From: Hippea maritima DSM 10411
GTDB lineage: Bacteria > Campylobacterota_A > Desulfurellia > Desulfurellales > Hippeaceae
Direction: 5' to 3'
Assembly (NCBI RefSeq): GCF_000194135.1
Contig: NC_015318.1
Span: forward strand, 1,437,001-1,501,000
DNA length: 64,000 bases
Under the pieces are notes generated by a model that had not been told where the DNA came from, made no database searches, and was given only the letters and a program-made list of their open reading frames with translations. A program made the position numbers and the translations under genes. The first letter of the stretch is position 1; each line of letters begins with the position of its first letter. Positions 16,593 to 25,156 of the stretch are shown piece after piece.

Positions 16593-17412
16593 CTTTTGCT
16601 AAGGGATGTGTGGAATCATATGTCTGAGCAAGCTCTTTCAAATTTAAGTGGGTATAAATCTGGGTTGCCTTAATGGATGAATGACCCAAAAGCCTCTGAA
16701 GTAACCTTATATCCATGCCACTATTCAAAAGATGGGTAGCTTTTGAATGCCTTAAGGTGTGTGGCGAAACATCTTTAAAAATACTACTTAAGGCATATTT
16801 TTTTATAAGTCTTCTTAAATATCTATCAGACAATCTTTTGCCATACCTGTTTAAAAATAGCGGACCTTCTTTCCTATCTTTCAAATAATCTTTAAGAAAA
16901 AGTGCCGCCCTTTGACTTATTGGCACATATACAACTTTACCACCTTTCCTTCTTATACGTATCCTTAGATTTTCAAAATCTATATCATTTATATCTAAGC
17001 CTAAAGCCTCACTTGCCCTTAATGAACTGGAATAGATTAATTCAAATAATGCTCTATCCCTTTTATCCTTTATACCTTCAAGTAAAGCAACAACATCGTC
17101 GACCTCTAAAAATTTAGGGAGCATCTTTTTCTGTTTCGGCTTATCTATTACCCTTAAAGGGTTTATCCTTACCTTACCCTTGAGTTTTAAAAATTCAAAG
17201 AAGATGCTTAATGAGGCAAGTTTTCTTGTTATTGTAGAGGAAGATAGACCCCTGTCAAACAGTTTAACCAAAAATACCTCAACATCATCCCTGTCAAAGC
17301 CTTTTGTGTTTTTTAGAAACTCCTGTGTGTCGGTTAGATATGCCTTTATAGTGTTTTTTGAACTATACTTTGAGTTCAGATATTCCTCAAATTCATTTAT
17401 CACAGTAGACAT
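16582..17412 (-). CDS. xer: tyrosine recombinase, XerC/XerD type
   Basis: A 276-residue site-specific recombinase. N-terminal SAM-like DNA-binding domain (1-90), catalytic domain with Arg in SSLRASEALGL (about 132), Lys in the beta-hairpin RRKGGKVVYVP, HTLRHSKATHLL (about 218), LGHSSIKATQIYTH (about 243) and the nucleophile Tyr in IYTHL. All catalytic residues are present. It is embedded in a lipopolysaccharide gene run and overlaps hldE2 by 20 nt, with no integrase-type neighbours, so a chromosome-dimer resolution role is more likely than a mobile-element role. Which Xer subtype it is cannot be told from this window. Confidence 0.9.
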   Translation of the reverse strand: MSTVINEFEEYLNSKYSSKNTIKAYLTDTQEFLKNTKGFDRDDVEVFLVKLFDRGLSSSTITRKLASLSIFFEFLKLKGKVRINPLRVIDKPKQKKMLPKFLEVDDVVALLEGIKDKRDRALFELIYSSSLRASEALGLDINDIDFENLRIRIRRKGGKVVYVPISQRAALFLKDYLKDRKEGPLFLNRYGKRLSDRYLRRLIKKYALSSIFKDVSPHTLRHSKATHLLNSGMDIRLLQRLLGHSSIKATQIYTHLNLKELAQTYDSTHPLAKDDG

Positions 17413-17884
17413 CTATAATCCTTTTAATGGTGTTTGTTGTTGAGCGACCATTTAGAAATTCGATAAACTCAACCCTTCCTCCATGCTTTTCTACAATATC
17501 TGCACCTGCAACACCCTTCTCTTTCCAATCTGCACCCTTTATCAAAACATCTGGAATAATAAGCTCTATAAGCTTGGCTGGCGTATCCTCATAAAAAACA
17601 ACTACATAGTCAACACTACTAAGAGCAGCAAGCACCAATGCCCTATCGTCTTGACTATTTATGGGTCGACCATCCCCTTTTAGCTTTCTAACCGAACTAT
17701 CCGAATTCAGGCCCACAATAAGCACATCAACCATATCTTTAGCTTTATTCAGGTAGCTGACATGTCCGGCATGCAGTATATCAAAACAACCGTTTGTAAA
17801 ACCTATAATCTTTTTGCCTTTTTTCAATTTCTCGATTACAGCTCTAAGCTCATCCCAATTTAATACCTTATTAGAACAACTCAT
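17393..17884 (-). CDS. hldE2: heptose 1-phosphate adenylyltransferase (HldE C-terminal half, RfaE2)
   Basis: Transfers AMP to D-glycero-beta-D-manno-heptose 1-phosphate, making ADP-heptose for lipopolysaccharide core. 163 residues with the nucleotidyltransferase motif FTNGCFDILHAGHVSYLNKA (about 28-47) and the GADWKEKG segment (about 118). In E. coli this is fused to the kinase domain; here it is separate, and the kinase is at 34013. ATG 17884 is preferred over an upstream in-frame ATG (17923) because GGTGGAAG precedes it. It overlaps the gmhA stop by 14 nt. Confidence 0.92.
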   Translation of the reverse strand: MSCSNKVLNWDELRAVIEKLKKGKKIIGFTNGCFDILHAGHVSYLNKAKDMVDVLIVGLNSDSSVRKLKGDGRPINSQDDRALVLAALSSVDYVVVFYEDTPAKLIELIIPDVLIKGADWKEKGVAGADIVEKHGGRVEFIEFLNGRSTTNTIKRIIDVYCDK

Positions 17885-18431
17885 CTTCCACCATCTGACA
17901 AATAGTATGCATAACAAATTCATGAATCTCCTGAATCCTCGGTGTGGAGTTTGATTTCACAACTATCGCATAATCGCATAGAGGCAATATCTTCCCCCCA
18001 TCTTTACCCAAAAAACCAATAGTTTTCATTCCTTTATCCTTTGCCACACTAAGGGCATTAAAAACATTTTCTGAGTTTCCTGAAGTGCTAATGCCTATCA
18101 AAATATCACCCTCATTACCAATTGCCTCAACCTGTTTGGCAAATACATCGTTAAAATCGTAATCGTTTGCTATACTAGTAAGAACAGAAGAGTCTACAGT
18201 TAAGGCAATAGCTGGCAAAGGCTTTCTTTCTTTTAAAAACCTATTAACAAATTCAGCCGCCATATGCTGAGCATCAGCAGCAGAGCCCCCATTTCCGCAA
18301 ATCAAAACCTTACCTCCGTTTTTGATAGACAATGCTATATTTTCCGATATACTCCTTATAAGCTCAAAATCCAAACTATCTAAAAGCTCTTTTAGTTGGC
18401 TTATTGCTTGCAAAAAAGCTTCTTTTTTCAT
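17871..18431 (-). CDS. gmhA: sedoheptulose 7-phosphate isomerase
   Basis: Converts sedoheptulose 7-phosphate to D-glycero-D-manno-heptose 7-phosphate, the first step to ADP-heptose. 186 residues of the SIS-domain family: LICGNGGSAADAQHMAAEFVNR (about 44-65), the LGISTSG-like segment ILIGISTSGNSENV (about 112) and the HEFVMHTICQMVE C-terminal helix with active-site His. ATG 18431 follows GGAGGG. It heads the gmhA-hldE2-xer-MFS run and diverges from epmA with only 12 bp between start codons. Confidence 0.94.
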   Translation of the reverse strand: MKKEAFLQAISQLKELLDSLDFELIRSISENIALSIKNGGKVLICGNGGSAADAQHMAAEFVNRFLKERKPLPAIALTVDSSVLTSIANDYDFNDVFAKQVEAIGNEGDILIGISTSGNSENVFNALSVAKDKGMKTIGFLGKDGGKILPLCDYAIVVKSNSTPRIQEIHEFVMHTICQMVEDELF

Positions 18432-18480
18432 AACATACCCTCCGTGTTTGGTAGAATAGTAAAAAAAGGCAAAAATTCAA
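18431..18480. promoter_or_regulatory. overlapping divergent promoters of gmhA and epmA
   Basis: Minus strand: TTGAAT (18480-18475), 16-bp spacer, TATTCT (18458-18453), serving gmhA. Plus strand: TTGCAA (18408-18413), 17-bp spacer, TAACAT (18431-18436), serving epmA. Each promoter lies inside the other gene's coding region. The epmA start of transcription would fall at about 18443, next to its GTG. Matches are four or five of six, so support is moderate. Confidence 0.4.
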
Positions 18481-19463
18481 CATTAGTCTTTATAGACGGA
18501 CAAATCATCAACCTCCCTTTTGAAACAAAACATTCAGAGGGAGACATAATAGACAACAAAGACAACCTCATCCTAAGGTGCAAAAATAAAAAACCTCTAA
18601 AAAATTTAGAGGAGAACTTCGCTTATTATACACAAAAATTTTCAATCCTAAAAACCATAAGGGAATTTTTTCTAAATAGAGGCTTTACTGAGGTGCTTAC
18701 ACCAAAACTAAAAGAGTCAATAATACACGAAACAAACATAAACTACATAAAAACATCGGCTGGCTTTCTTACAAGTTCGCCAGAGGTTGAGATAAAAAAA
18801 CTCTTAAGCCTTGGGTTTGATAAACTCTTTGAGCTATCCTTTGCATACAGGAATGATCACAAAGACAAACTGCACAAAAAGGAGTTTTTGATCCTTGAAT
18901 GGTATGAGCTCTTTTCAAAACCAACACAGGTAATTGAAAGGCTTATTGAACTTATAAAACATTTAAACGGATCAGATTTGCTTAAATACAAAGACTTGCC
19001 AATAAACCTGACGCAGATAGAATACATTAAATACAGTGAGGCATTCAAACAGTTTGCGGGTATCGACATAGAGCATGACAGATTAAGCTCACTCAAAAAA
19101 CGGTTTAATATCGAAGGAGAACTGGATAGATGGGAGATAGCAGATGCAATATTCTCTTTAAAAATAGAAAAACAACTCGGGGTTAAACACCCCACGGTGA
19201 TATACAATTTCCCAAAAGAAAGGGCTGCACTTTCTAAAGTAGAAGGCGGTTATGCCAAAAGATTTGAGTTATACATAGCGGGCATTGAGCTTGCGAATTG
19301 CTATGACGAAGAAAACAACTCAAACGAGATAAGAAAAAGATTCAAAAAAAACGATATCTCCTTCATAGAAGCCTTAGAGTTCGGCATACCCCCATCATCA
19401 GGCATCGCAGTAGGCATAGACAGACTTATAATGATTTTGTTGAACAGGGATCGCATATGGTAA
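18444..19463 (+). CDS. epmA: EF-P lysine lysyltransferase EpmA (PoxA/GenX)
   Basis: Paralogue of class II lysyl-tRNA synthetase that attaches (R)-beta-lysine to elongation factor P. 339 residues. Catalytic core from about 60 on: FFLNRGFTEVLTPKL, motif 2 with YRNDHKDKLHKKEFLILEWYE, YNFPKERAALSK, GIELANCYDE and motif 3 GIAVGIDRLIMILL. The tRNA anticodon domain is absent, as in EpmA. About 50 residues precede the core, longer than the E. coli N-terminus. GTG 18444 is the likely start; a TTG/ATG further upstream would lie inside gmhA. No clear SD. efp and epmB are not in this window. Confidence 0.88.
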   Translation: MFGRIVKKGKNSTLVFIDGQIINLPFETKHSEGDIIDNKDNLILRCKNKKPLKNLEENFAYYTQKFSILKTIREFFLNRGFTEVLTPKLKESIIHETNINYIKTSAGFLTSSPEVEIKKLLSLGFDKLFELSFAYRNDHKDKLHKKEFLILEWYELFSKPTQVIERLIELIKHLNGSDLLKYKDLPINLTQIEYIKYSEAFKQFAGIDIEHDRLSSLKKRFNIEGELDRWEIADAIFSLKIEKQLGVKHPTVIYNFPKERAALSKVEGGYAKRFELYIAGIELANCYDEENNSNEIRKRFKKNDISFIEALEFGIPPSSGIAVGIDRLIMILLNRDRIW

Positions 19464-20356
19464 AATTTTTAATAAAAATCGCCATAAGCATAGGGCTCAT
19501 ACTTCTGTTGCTTTACAAAATAGACACAAACGCATTCATAAAGACATTGACCAAAATAGGCCTGGTGCAATTTTTGGGTCTTGCCCTGCTGTACTTAACC
19601 TCACAAATAATTAGCAGTATAAGATGGCACATGATAATAAAGAGTTTAGGAGGAGATATCCCTGTTGGCAGTCTATTTAAACTCTACCTTATGGGTATGT
19701 TTGCAAATCTGTTTCTACCGAGCATAATTGGAGGTGATGGGGTTAAGGCATACATACTCTCTAAACAGATAGGCTGGCAAAAATCCGTAAGCTCAATATT
19801 CTTAGAAAGATATAATGGGCTTTTGGCCTTACTTACTCTATCAGTTATAAGCTTAATTGTATTCTTTAAGCTTTTTAGTATCAAAATAGCCATTTTAATC
19901 ATAACCGCAAATATATTTGCTATAGTAAGTATCCTTTCTTTAAGGTTTTTTAAACATCCAAAACTAAAAAAATTCTATCAAGATATTGTTATGTTTCACA
20001 AAAGCAATAAGTTAATGATAGTGAGTATTCTATCAATATTGGTTCAAATAACTGTGATAGCCGTTTATATTTTAGTGGGCAGGTTGTTCGGGTTTAAGGT
20101 TAGTATCGCCTACTATTTTGCCTTTATACCTATCATAACGCTCATAAGCTTTCTGCCTATATCCTTTAATGGAATAGGAGTGCGAGAGTTCTCTTTTGTT
20201 TATTTTTTCAAAATTGCACACCTAAGCTCCACACAATCGGTAAGCTTGAGTATTGCAGTATTTTTTGTGGTTGTATTCTGCAGTCTTTTAGGGGGTATTT
20301 TTTATTTAGATGGACGAACACTTAAAGAAATTAGAGGCGTTCGCAAAGGAACATAA
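19457..20356 (+). CDS. flippase-like integral membrane protein (UPF0104)
   Basis: A 299-residue membrane protein with about eight hydrophobic segments, of the lysylphosphatidylglycerol synthase TM-region/UPF0104 family (AglD-like). The motif LFLPSIIGGDGVKAYIL (about 90-106) and the SFNGIGVREF segment near 235 are hallmarks. Family members are implicated in moving or modifying lipid-linked substrates, but no aminoacyl-transferase domain is present here, so MprF-type lipid aminoacylation is excluded. It overlaps epmA by 7 nt and tilS by 47 nt. Confidence 0.8.
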   Translation: MVKFLIKIAISIGLILLLLYKIDTNAFIKTLTKIGLVQFLGLALLYLTSQIISSIRWHMIIKSLGGDIPVGSLFKLYLMGMFANLFLPSIIGGDGVKAYILSKQIGWQKSVSSIFLERYNGLLALLTLSVISLIVFFKLFSIKIAILIITANIFAIVSILSLRFFKHPKLKKFYQDIVMFHKSNKLMIVSILSILVQITVIAVYILVGRLFGFKVSIAYYFAFIPIITLISFLPISFNGIGVREFSFVYFFKIAHLSSTQSVSLSIAVFFVVVFCSLLGGIFYLDGRTLKEIRGVRKGT

Positions 20357-21278
20357 ACTTTTATCAGAAAAACTAAAGATAGGTGTAGCAGTATCTGGAG
20401 GACCAGATTCTGTATTCATGCTGATGCTTCTTAATACGCTTGCTCAAAAATACACATTAGAATTAGCTGTTCTGCATTTTAATCATAAACTCAGAGAAGA
20501 GGCTGAAGATGAGGAAATCTTTGTCGGGAAATTGGCAAGCTCCTTAGGTCTAAAGTTCTTAAAAGCTGAATATGATGTTGGAGCCTTTTCAAGGCAAAAC
20601 AAACTCTCTATAGAAGATGGTGCAAGAAGAAAAAGATATGAATTTTTCTATGAATCTAAAACAAAACTAAATCTTGATGTTATAGCAACAGGCCACACCA
20701 AAGACGATGTTGCAGAAACACTACTAATGAACCTAATCAGAGGAAGTTCTACAGACGGTTTATCATCCTTAAAGCCTAAGAGGGGATTTTTTATTCGACC
20801 CATACTCTGCTTTGAGAAGCAGGAAATATTAAACTTTCTAAACAAAAACAACATACAGTACAAGATAGACAACTCAAATGCAGACACATATTTTAAAAGA
20901 AACAAAATTAGGGCTGAGCTTTTACCTCTACTAAAAAATATCAACCCCAACATAGTTGATACGCTTTTCAGAAGCTCACTAATACTTGCAGAGGACAGTT
21001 CTTATTTGAAGAAAAAGGCCGAGGTAGAATTTATAAAATCAACAAAAATAACAGCCGACAAGGTTATAATAGACATAAACAACATAAACACCTCAAAGGC
21101 TATACTAAAGAGGGTTCTAAATATGGCCATAAAGAGACTCCTAAACTCAGAATACAACCTAAGCTTCCGCAACACAGAAAGGCTAACTAAAGTATTCACA
21201 GAAGACAAAAATCTAAGTCTAAGAAAACTCATAAAGGCTTACAGAAAAAACGATAAGTTAATTATTGAGAAGTTATGA
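20310..21278 (+). CDS. tilS: tRNA(Ile)-lysidine synthase
   Basis: Converts C34 of the minor isoleucine tRNA (CAU anticodon) to lysidine, essential for reading AUA codons. 322 residues: PP-loop SGGPDS (29-34), LHFNHKLREEAEDEE (about 55), the GHTKDDVAETLLMNLIRG block (about 128) and PIL...EI segments; the C-terminal domain is short, as in many non-enteric bacteria. ATG 20310 gives a 47-nt overlap with the upstream membrane protein gene, large but supported by the conserved N-terminus. Confidence 0.93.
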   Translation: MDEHLKKLEAFAKEHKLLSEKLKIGVAVSGGPDSVFMLMLLNTLAQKYTLELAVLHFNHKLREEAEDEEIFVGKLASSLGLKFLKAEYDVGAFSRQNKLSIEDGARRKRYEFFYESKTKLNLDVIATGHTKDDVAETLLMNLIRGSSTDGLSSLKPKRGFFIRPILCFEKQEILNFLNKNNIQYKIDNSNADTYFKRNKIRAELLPLLKNINPNIVDTLFRSSLILAEDSSYLKKKAEVEFIKSTKITADKVIIDINNINTSKAILKRVLNMAIKRLLNSEYNLSFRNTERLTKVFTEDKNLSLRKLIKAYRKNDKLIIEKL

Positions 21279-22075
21279 ACATAAAAGAGGCGCTGCAAAA
21301 AACCATACAACAGCTAAAACAGGCCAATATAGCAACCTATCATATAGACGCCCTTCTTATACTAAAAGATACTATAAAAAAAGATGATGTATACGTACTA
21401 ACGAATCCGCAAAAAGAGCTAAACGATAGACAAATAGAAGAAATAGAAAGACTAACAAATAAGCGAAAGCTCAGATACCCTATGGCATATATTACACATT
21501 CAAAGGAGTTTTATGGTCTTGAATTCTATGTGGATGATAGGGTTTTAATTCCAAGGCCAGAGACAGAGTTAATTGTCGATGTCACCCTAAAGATAGCATC
21601 AGATATAAAAAACCCTAAAATAGTTGACATAGGCACAGGAAGCGGATGCATCGCCATTACACTTTCAAAACTTCTCGACACCCACATAACAGCCTCAGAT
21701 ATATCCAAAGAGGCGCTAAATGTTGCAAAACTCAATGCAAAGAGGCTGGATGCCGATATTAGCCTTATAAACGCCAATGGCCTGGATTTTTTAAAAAACG
21801 GTATAGACATAATAACAACAAACCCACCATATGTATTGGAAAATGAGTACGAATTGCTTTCTGAAGATGTTAAGTTTGAACCCAAAATAGCACTTATACC
21901 GCCCTCGGGTAATGGATTTATCGAGGATCTAATAGAAAAAGCAAAACAACTAACAAAATGGCTTATTATGGAGATTGGGCCATCCCAACTCAAAATTATA
22001 AAAAACAGCCGCTATATCTATAAAATAATCAGGGATTTTTCAAACAAGGAGAGAGTTGCAGTATTTAAGTTTTAG
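21275..22075 (+). CDS. prmC: release factor glutamine methyltransferase PrmC (HemK)
   Basis: Methylates the Gln of the GGQ loop in RF1/RF2. 266 residues: N-terminal helical domain (1-75), then a SAM-binding domain with VLIPRPETE (about 90), VDIGTGSGCIAITL (about 117) and the catalytic NPPY motif (about 183). ATGA overlap with tilS. Its 3' end overlaps that of the convergent ymdB by 11 nt. Confidence 0.94.
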   Translation: MNIKEALQKTIQQLKQANIATYHIDALLILKDTIKKDDVYVLTNPQKELNDRQIEEIERLTNKRKLRYPMAYITHSKEFYGLEFYVDDRVLIPRPETELIVDVTLKIASDIKNPKIVDIGTGSGCIAITLSKLLDTHITASDISKEALNVAKLNAKRLDADISLINANGLDFLKNGIDIITTNPPYVLENEYELLSEDVKFEPKIALIPPSGNGFIEDLIEKAKQLTKWLIMEIGPSQLKIIKNSRYIYKIIRDFSNKERVAVFKF

Positions 22076-22853
22076 ACTCATAAGGCAGGTTTATCCTCTT
22101 TATACTTAAGGCCCTGCCGCTTTCTTCATCAACCTCAACAACACAACCGTTCAATCTCAGATTGGTTTTGCACACTTTTAATCTCTTTTTTATACCCGTC
22201 AAAAACCTATCAACAGCCTCCTTGTAACCAAAGCCCAAAACCCCATCATGGCATCCGGTCATGCCAACATCGGTTATGTACGCTGTGCCCTTGGGCAGAA
22301 CCCTCTCATCCGCCGTCTGAACATGCGTATGTGTGCCAAGTATTGCAGAAAATTTACCATCTAGATGCCACCCCAACGCTTCCTTCTCGCTTGTGGCCTC
22401 GGCATGAAAATCAACAATCTTTATTTTAATATTTGCATATCTTTCAGCTACCTCATCTAAAATAAGAAACGGATTATCACACGGTTCCATAAAGACCCTG
22501 CCAATAGCGTTAACAACCATTATGCTTACACCGTTAATATTCTTTATAATAAAACCCCTCCCTGGTGCAAATACAGATAAATTTATAGGACGCAAAAGCT
22601 TATCCATGTTGTCTATTTCCTTTAAAACTTCATCCTTATCCCAGCTATGGTTACCACCACTCATAACATCAACATAAGGACTTAACTCATCATAAATCTT
22701 TTTTGTAATACCAAAGCCATCAGCAGAATTCTCAACATTCACTATAACAAAATCGGCCCCCACAGAGGATTTTACCTCCTCTATGAGGGCCTTAAATGTT
22801 CTTCTTCCAGGCTTTCCTACTATGTCACCTATAAAAAGAATCCTAATTGGCAT
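22065..22853 (-). CDS. ymdB: YmdB-family metallophosphoesterase
   Basis: A 262-residue phosphodiesterase of the TIGR00282/YmdB family, a di-iron or di-manganese enzyme that hydrolyses 2',3'-cyclic nucleotides in Bacillus. Metal ligands visible: ILFIGDIVGKPGR (Asp9 region), VNVENSADG, GGNHSWD (about 67), VDFHAEATSEK (about 146) and LGTHTHVQTADE (about 173). The usual pairing with rny is conserved: it follows rny on the same strand with an 11-nt overlap, suggesting a shared role in RNA turnover. Confidence 0.92.
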   Translation of the reverse strand: MPIRILFIGDIVGKPGRRTFKALIEEVKSSVGADFVIVNVENSADGFGITKKIYDELSPYVDVMSGGNHSWDKDEVLKEIDNMDKLLRPINLSVFAPGRGFIIKNINGVSIMVVNAIGRVFMEPCDNPFLILDEVAERYANIKIKIVDFHAEATSEKEALGWHLDGKFSAILGTHTHVQTADERVLPKGTAYITDVGMTGCHDGVLGFGYKEAVDRFLTGIKKRLKVCKTNLRLNGCVVEVDEESGRALSIKRINLPYESKT

Positions 22854-24405
22854 ATTCTATAGACCTTTTTTCCCTTATAACAACTATCTTTACCTGTCCA
22901 GTGTATGTAATTTTCTCGGCTATATTCTTCGCTATATCCCTTGCAATCATAAAGCTCTTATCATCATCTATCATCGTAGGCTCAACAATAACCCTCAACT
23001 CCCTACCGGCTTGTATTGCGTATGCCTCTTTTACACCATCTTTGGATTTTGCAATCTCCTCCAGCTCCTCAAGCCTCTGAATATAGCTTTCCAACCTTTC
23101 CCTTCTTGCTCCAGGTCTTGCCGCAGACAATGTATCTGCTATAGATACAAGAACACTCTCAGGACAGTTGGGCTCAATCTCTCCATGGTGAGACATGATA
23201 GCGTTTATCACATACTCATTCTCACCGTATTTTTTGGCCAAATCCGCTCCTACTTTAGTATGTGACCCCTCAACCTCCTGATCTACGGCCTTTCCTATGT
23301 CATGCAGCAAACCAGCCCTCTTTGCGAGCTTAACGTTCAAACCCAACTCAGATGCCATAAGTCCAGCTAAATAGGCAACCTCAACAGAATGAGCCAAAAC
23401 ATTTTGGGTATAACTTGTTCTATATTTTAAAAGACCCAAGTACTTCATGAGTTCAGGATGTAAATCTCCAATATCCAAGTCAAATACAACTTTCTTAGCC
23501 TCTTCTGCTGCCTCCTGGAACAGTTCTTCTCTGACCTTTTCTACCGTCTCTTCTATTCTTGCAGGGTGTATCCTTCCATCATTTACAAGCCTCTCAAGGG
23601 CAATTTTAGCTATTTCCCTTCTTAACGGATTAAAGCTTGATATAACAACAACCTCGGGTGTGTCATCAATTATCAAATCTGTACCTGTTTCCTTTTCGAA
23701 AGAGCGTATATTTCTACCCTCTCTTCCTATAATTCTGCCTTTCATCTCATCGTTAGGAAGTGTGACTGTAGCAACAGTCCTTTCGGCCACGTAACTACTT
23801 GCAATTTTCTCCATTGATGTTATGAGTATATCTTGAGACAGTCTTTTGGCCTCATTTCTTAAATCTTCTTCGATCTTCTTTATCTTGGCGGCGGCTTCTC
23901 TTTTTGCTTCATCCTCTATGGAGGATATAAGCTGTTGTTTGGCCTCATCTGAAGTCATACCACTAATCTCTTCAAGTTTTTTCTTCTGCTCATTAATCAT
24001 ATCATCGATTTTCTGCATCTTATCTTCAAGCTCTTTCTCTATGGCAGATATGTCTTCCTGTTTTTTATTTACAAACTCTATCTTTTCATCCAGATATGCC
24101 TGTCTCTTTTCAAGGTTTGTTTCCTTTGCCTGAAGCCTCTTTTCCCACTTTTGAAGCTCCTTTCTGGTTTGCTTTTCTTCTTCTTCAAGCTCCTTTTTAG
24201 CCTTAATCATAAATTCCTGAGCTTCAATTTGAGCAGCCTTAAGAATATTCTCTTTCTCTTTTTCTGCATCCTTTATAATATCCTCAGCCCTCTGTTTCGC
24301 ATACTCCTTTTTCCTGACAACAAATTGATGGTATCCAAAGATACCGCCCAAAACACCTACGATAACAGATAAACCTATTATCAAAATAATTTCCATAGCT
24401 CCCAT
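22843..24405 (-). CDS. rny: ribonuclease Y
   Basis: Membrane-anchored endoribonuclease that initiates mRNA decay. 520 residues: one N-terminal membrane helix (about 4-24), a long charged coiled coil (about 30-205, rich in KE and EE), a KH domain with GRIIGREGRNIRSFE (about 225), and an HD domain with HSVEVAYLAGLMASELG (about 355) and LLHDIGKAVDQE (about 385). ATG 24405 follows GAGGAG. The usual RNase Y neighbour ymdB is downstream; the folate cyclo-ligase gene is 3 bp upstream. Confidence 0.95.
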   Translation of the reverse strand: MGAMEIILIIGLSVIVGVLGGIFGYHQFVVRKKEYAKQRAEDIIKDAEKEKENILKAAQIEAQEFMIKAKKELEEEEKQTRKELQKWEKRLQAKETNLEKRQAYLDEKIEFVNKKQEDISAIEKELEDKMQKIDDMINEQKKKLEEISGMTSDEAKQQLISSIEDEAKREAAAKIKKIEEDLRNEAKRLSQDILITSMEKIASSYVAERTVATVTLPNDEMKGRIIGREGRNIRSFEKETGTDLIIDDTPEVVVISSFNPLRREIAKIALERLVNDGRIHPARIEETVEKVREELFQEAAEEAKKVVFDLDIGDLHPELMKYLGLLKYRTSYTQNVLAHSVEVAYLAGLMASELGLNVKLAKRAGLLHDIGKAVDQEVEGSHTKVGADLAKKYGENEYVINAIMSHHGEIEPNCPESVLVSIADTLSAARPGARRERLESYIQRLEELEEIAKSKDGVKEAYAIQAGRELRVIVEPTMIDDDKSFMIARDIAKNIAEKITYTGQVKIVVIREKRSIEYAN

Positions 24406-24408
24406 TTC

Positions 24409-24948
24409 TCATCTCCTCAATTTACACTGTATTTTTCTTCTTTCAGTAATAACTACATCCACTGTAATATCATGACTTTCCTCTTCAATCCTATCCACTA
24501 TGCAGCAGTCAAAACAAACGCCCACCTTCAAAGCAGGTATACCTTTTAAAAATTTGTCGTAAAAGCCACCGCCATATCCAATTCTATAACCCCTCTCATC
24601 AAATCCAATACCAGGAACAATTATAGCGTCTATGGAACGCTTAAGGGCTACACGCTTGTTAAAAAATGGCTCTTTAATATTACCAAAGCCCCTTTTAAGC
24701 GCCCCTTTAAAAAAACGCATGTAACCTTTATTGAGTCTATCTACCTTTGGAAAATATAGCTTGGATTTATCAAACAATAGATTGGGGTTAGCTTCAGAGC
24801 CGAAAGGACAATAAGAAGCAACAACAGAACCCTTCTTTAGAAACCTAAAAACTTTTCTGCTAATTATTGCACTTTTGCGTAATCTATAAGATTTATTTAA
24901 AGCCCCTCTTCTTTTGAGGAGCTGATTCCTTAACTCGTTTTTATCCAA
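24409..24948 (-). CDS. fau: 5-formyltetrahydrofolate cyclo-ligase
   Basis: ATP-dependent conversion of 5-formyl-THF to 5,10-methenyl-THF (YgfA family), 179 residues. The family motifs are VASYCPFGSEANPN (about 43), IDAIIVPGIGFDERGYRIGYG with GGGFYDKFL (about 108-134). Start is TTG 24948 with GAGGG upstream. It directly follows the 6S RNA gene on the same strand, the same ssrS-ygfA linkage seen in E. coli. Cysteines in GVCFDCCIVD are unusual but outside the active site. Confidence 0.9.
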   Translation of the reverse strand: MDKNELRNQLLKRRGALNKSYRLRKSAIISRKVFRFLKKGSVVASYCPFGSEANPNLLFDKSKLYFPKVDRLNKGYMRFFKGALKRGFGNIKEPFFNKRVALKRSIDAIIVPGIGFDERGYRIGYGGGFYDKFLKGIPALKVGVCFDCCIVDRIEEESHDITVDVVITERRKIQCKLRR

Positions 24949-24982
24949 AGTTGCCCTCTTATGGTTTATATATTAACAAAAA

Positions 24983-25154
24983 CCCCAGGGACACCGTGTG
25001 TTGTCTTCTTCCTAGAACCTAACAACGATAGGTGGGAGCCTCGCAGATGAAGGCTCACTTCCTCTTTCGAGGCATGCTTGCCTTCATCCAGAGCCAGCCC
25101 CCCAGTGTTAGGTGTTGGCTCTAAGGAAAAAAGCACATCACGAATGCCCCAGGG
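24983..25154 (-). ncRNA. ssrS: 6S RNA
   Basis: A GC-rich island of about 172 nt in an AT-rich genome with the 6S architecture. Closing stem: the 5' end CCCUGGGGCAUUCGUG pairs with the 3' end CACGGUGUCCCUGGGG. Internal stem: ACCUAACA with UGUUAGGU. Next comes the large central bubble that mimics an open promoter, then an apical stem GAUGAAGGC/GCCUUCAUC holding two small hairpins. The 3' end runs into UUUUU, a Rho-independent stop. Direct linkage upstream of the cyclo-ligase gene is the classic genomic context. 6S RNA binds sigma-70 RNA polymerase in stationary phase. Confidence 0.85.
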
Positions 25155-25156
25155 TC

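Noticed and set aside
16582-17412. Tyrosine recombinase as the integrase of a genomic island
   Set aside because: No tRNA gene, direct repeats, phage or plasmid genes nearby; neighbours are housekeeping and base composition does not change.
24983-25154. The structured RNA as SRP (4.5S) RNA, tmRNA or RNase P RNA
   Set aside because: It lacks the SRP apical GGAAG/AGCA asymmetric loop, any tRNA-like ends or tag frame, and RNase P core motifs; the central bubble and closing stem fit 6S RNA.
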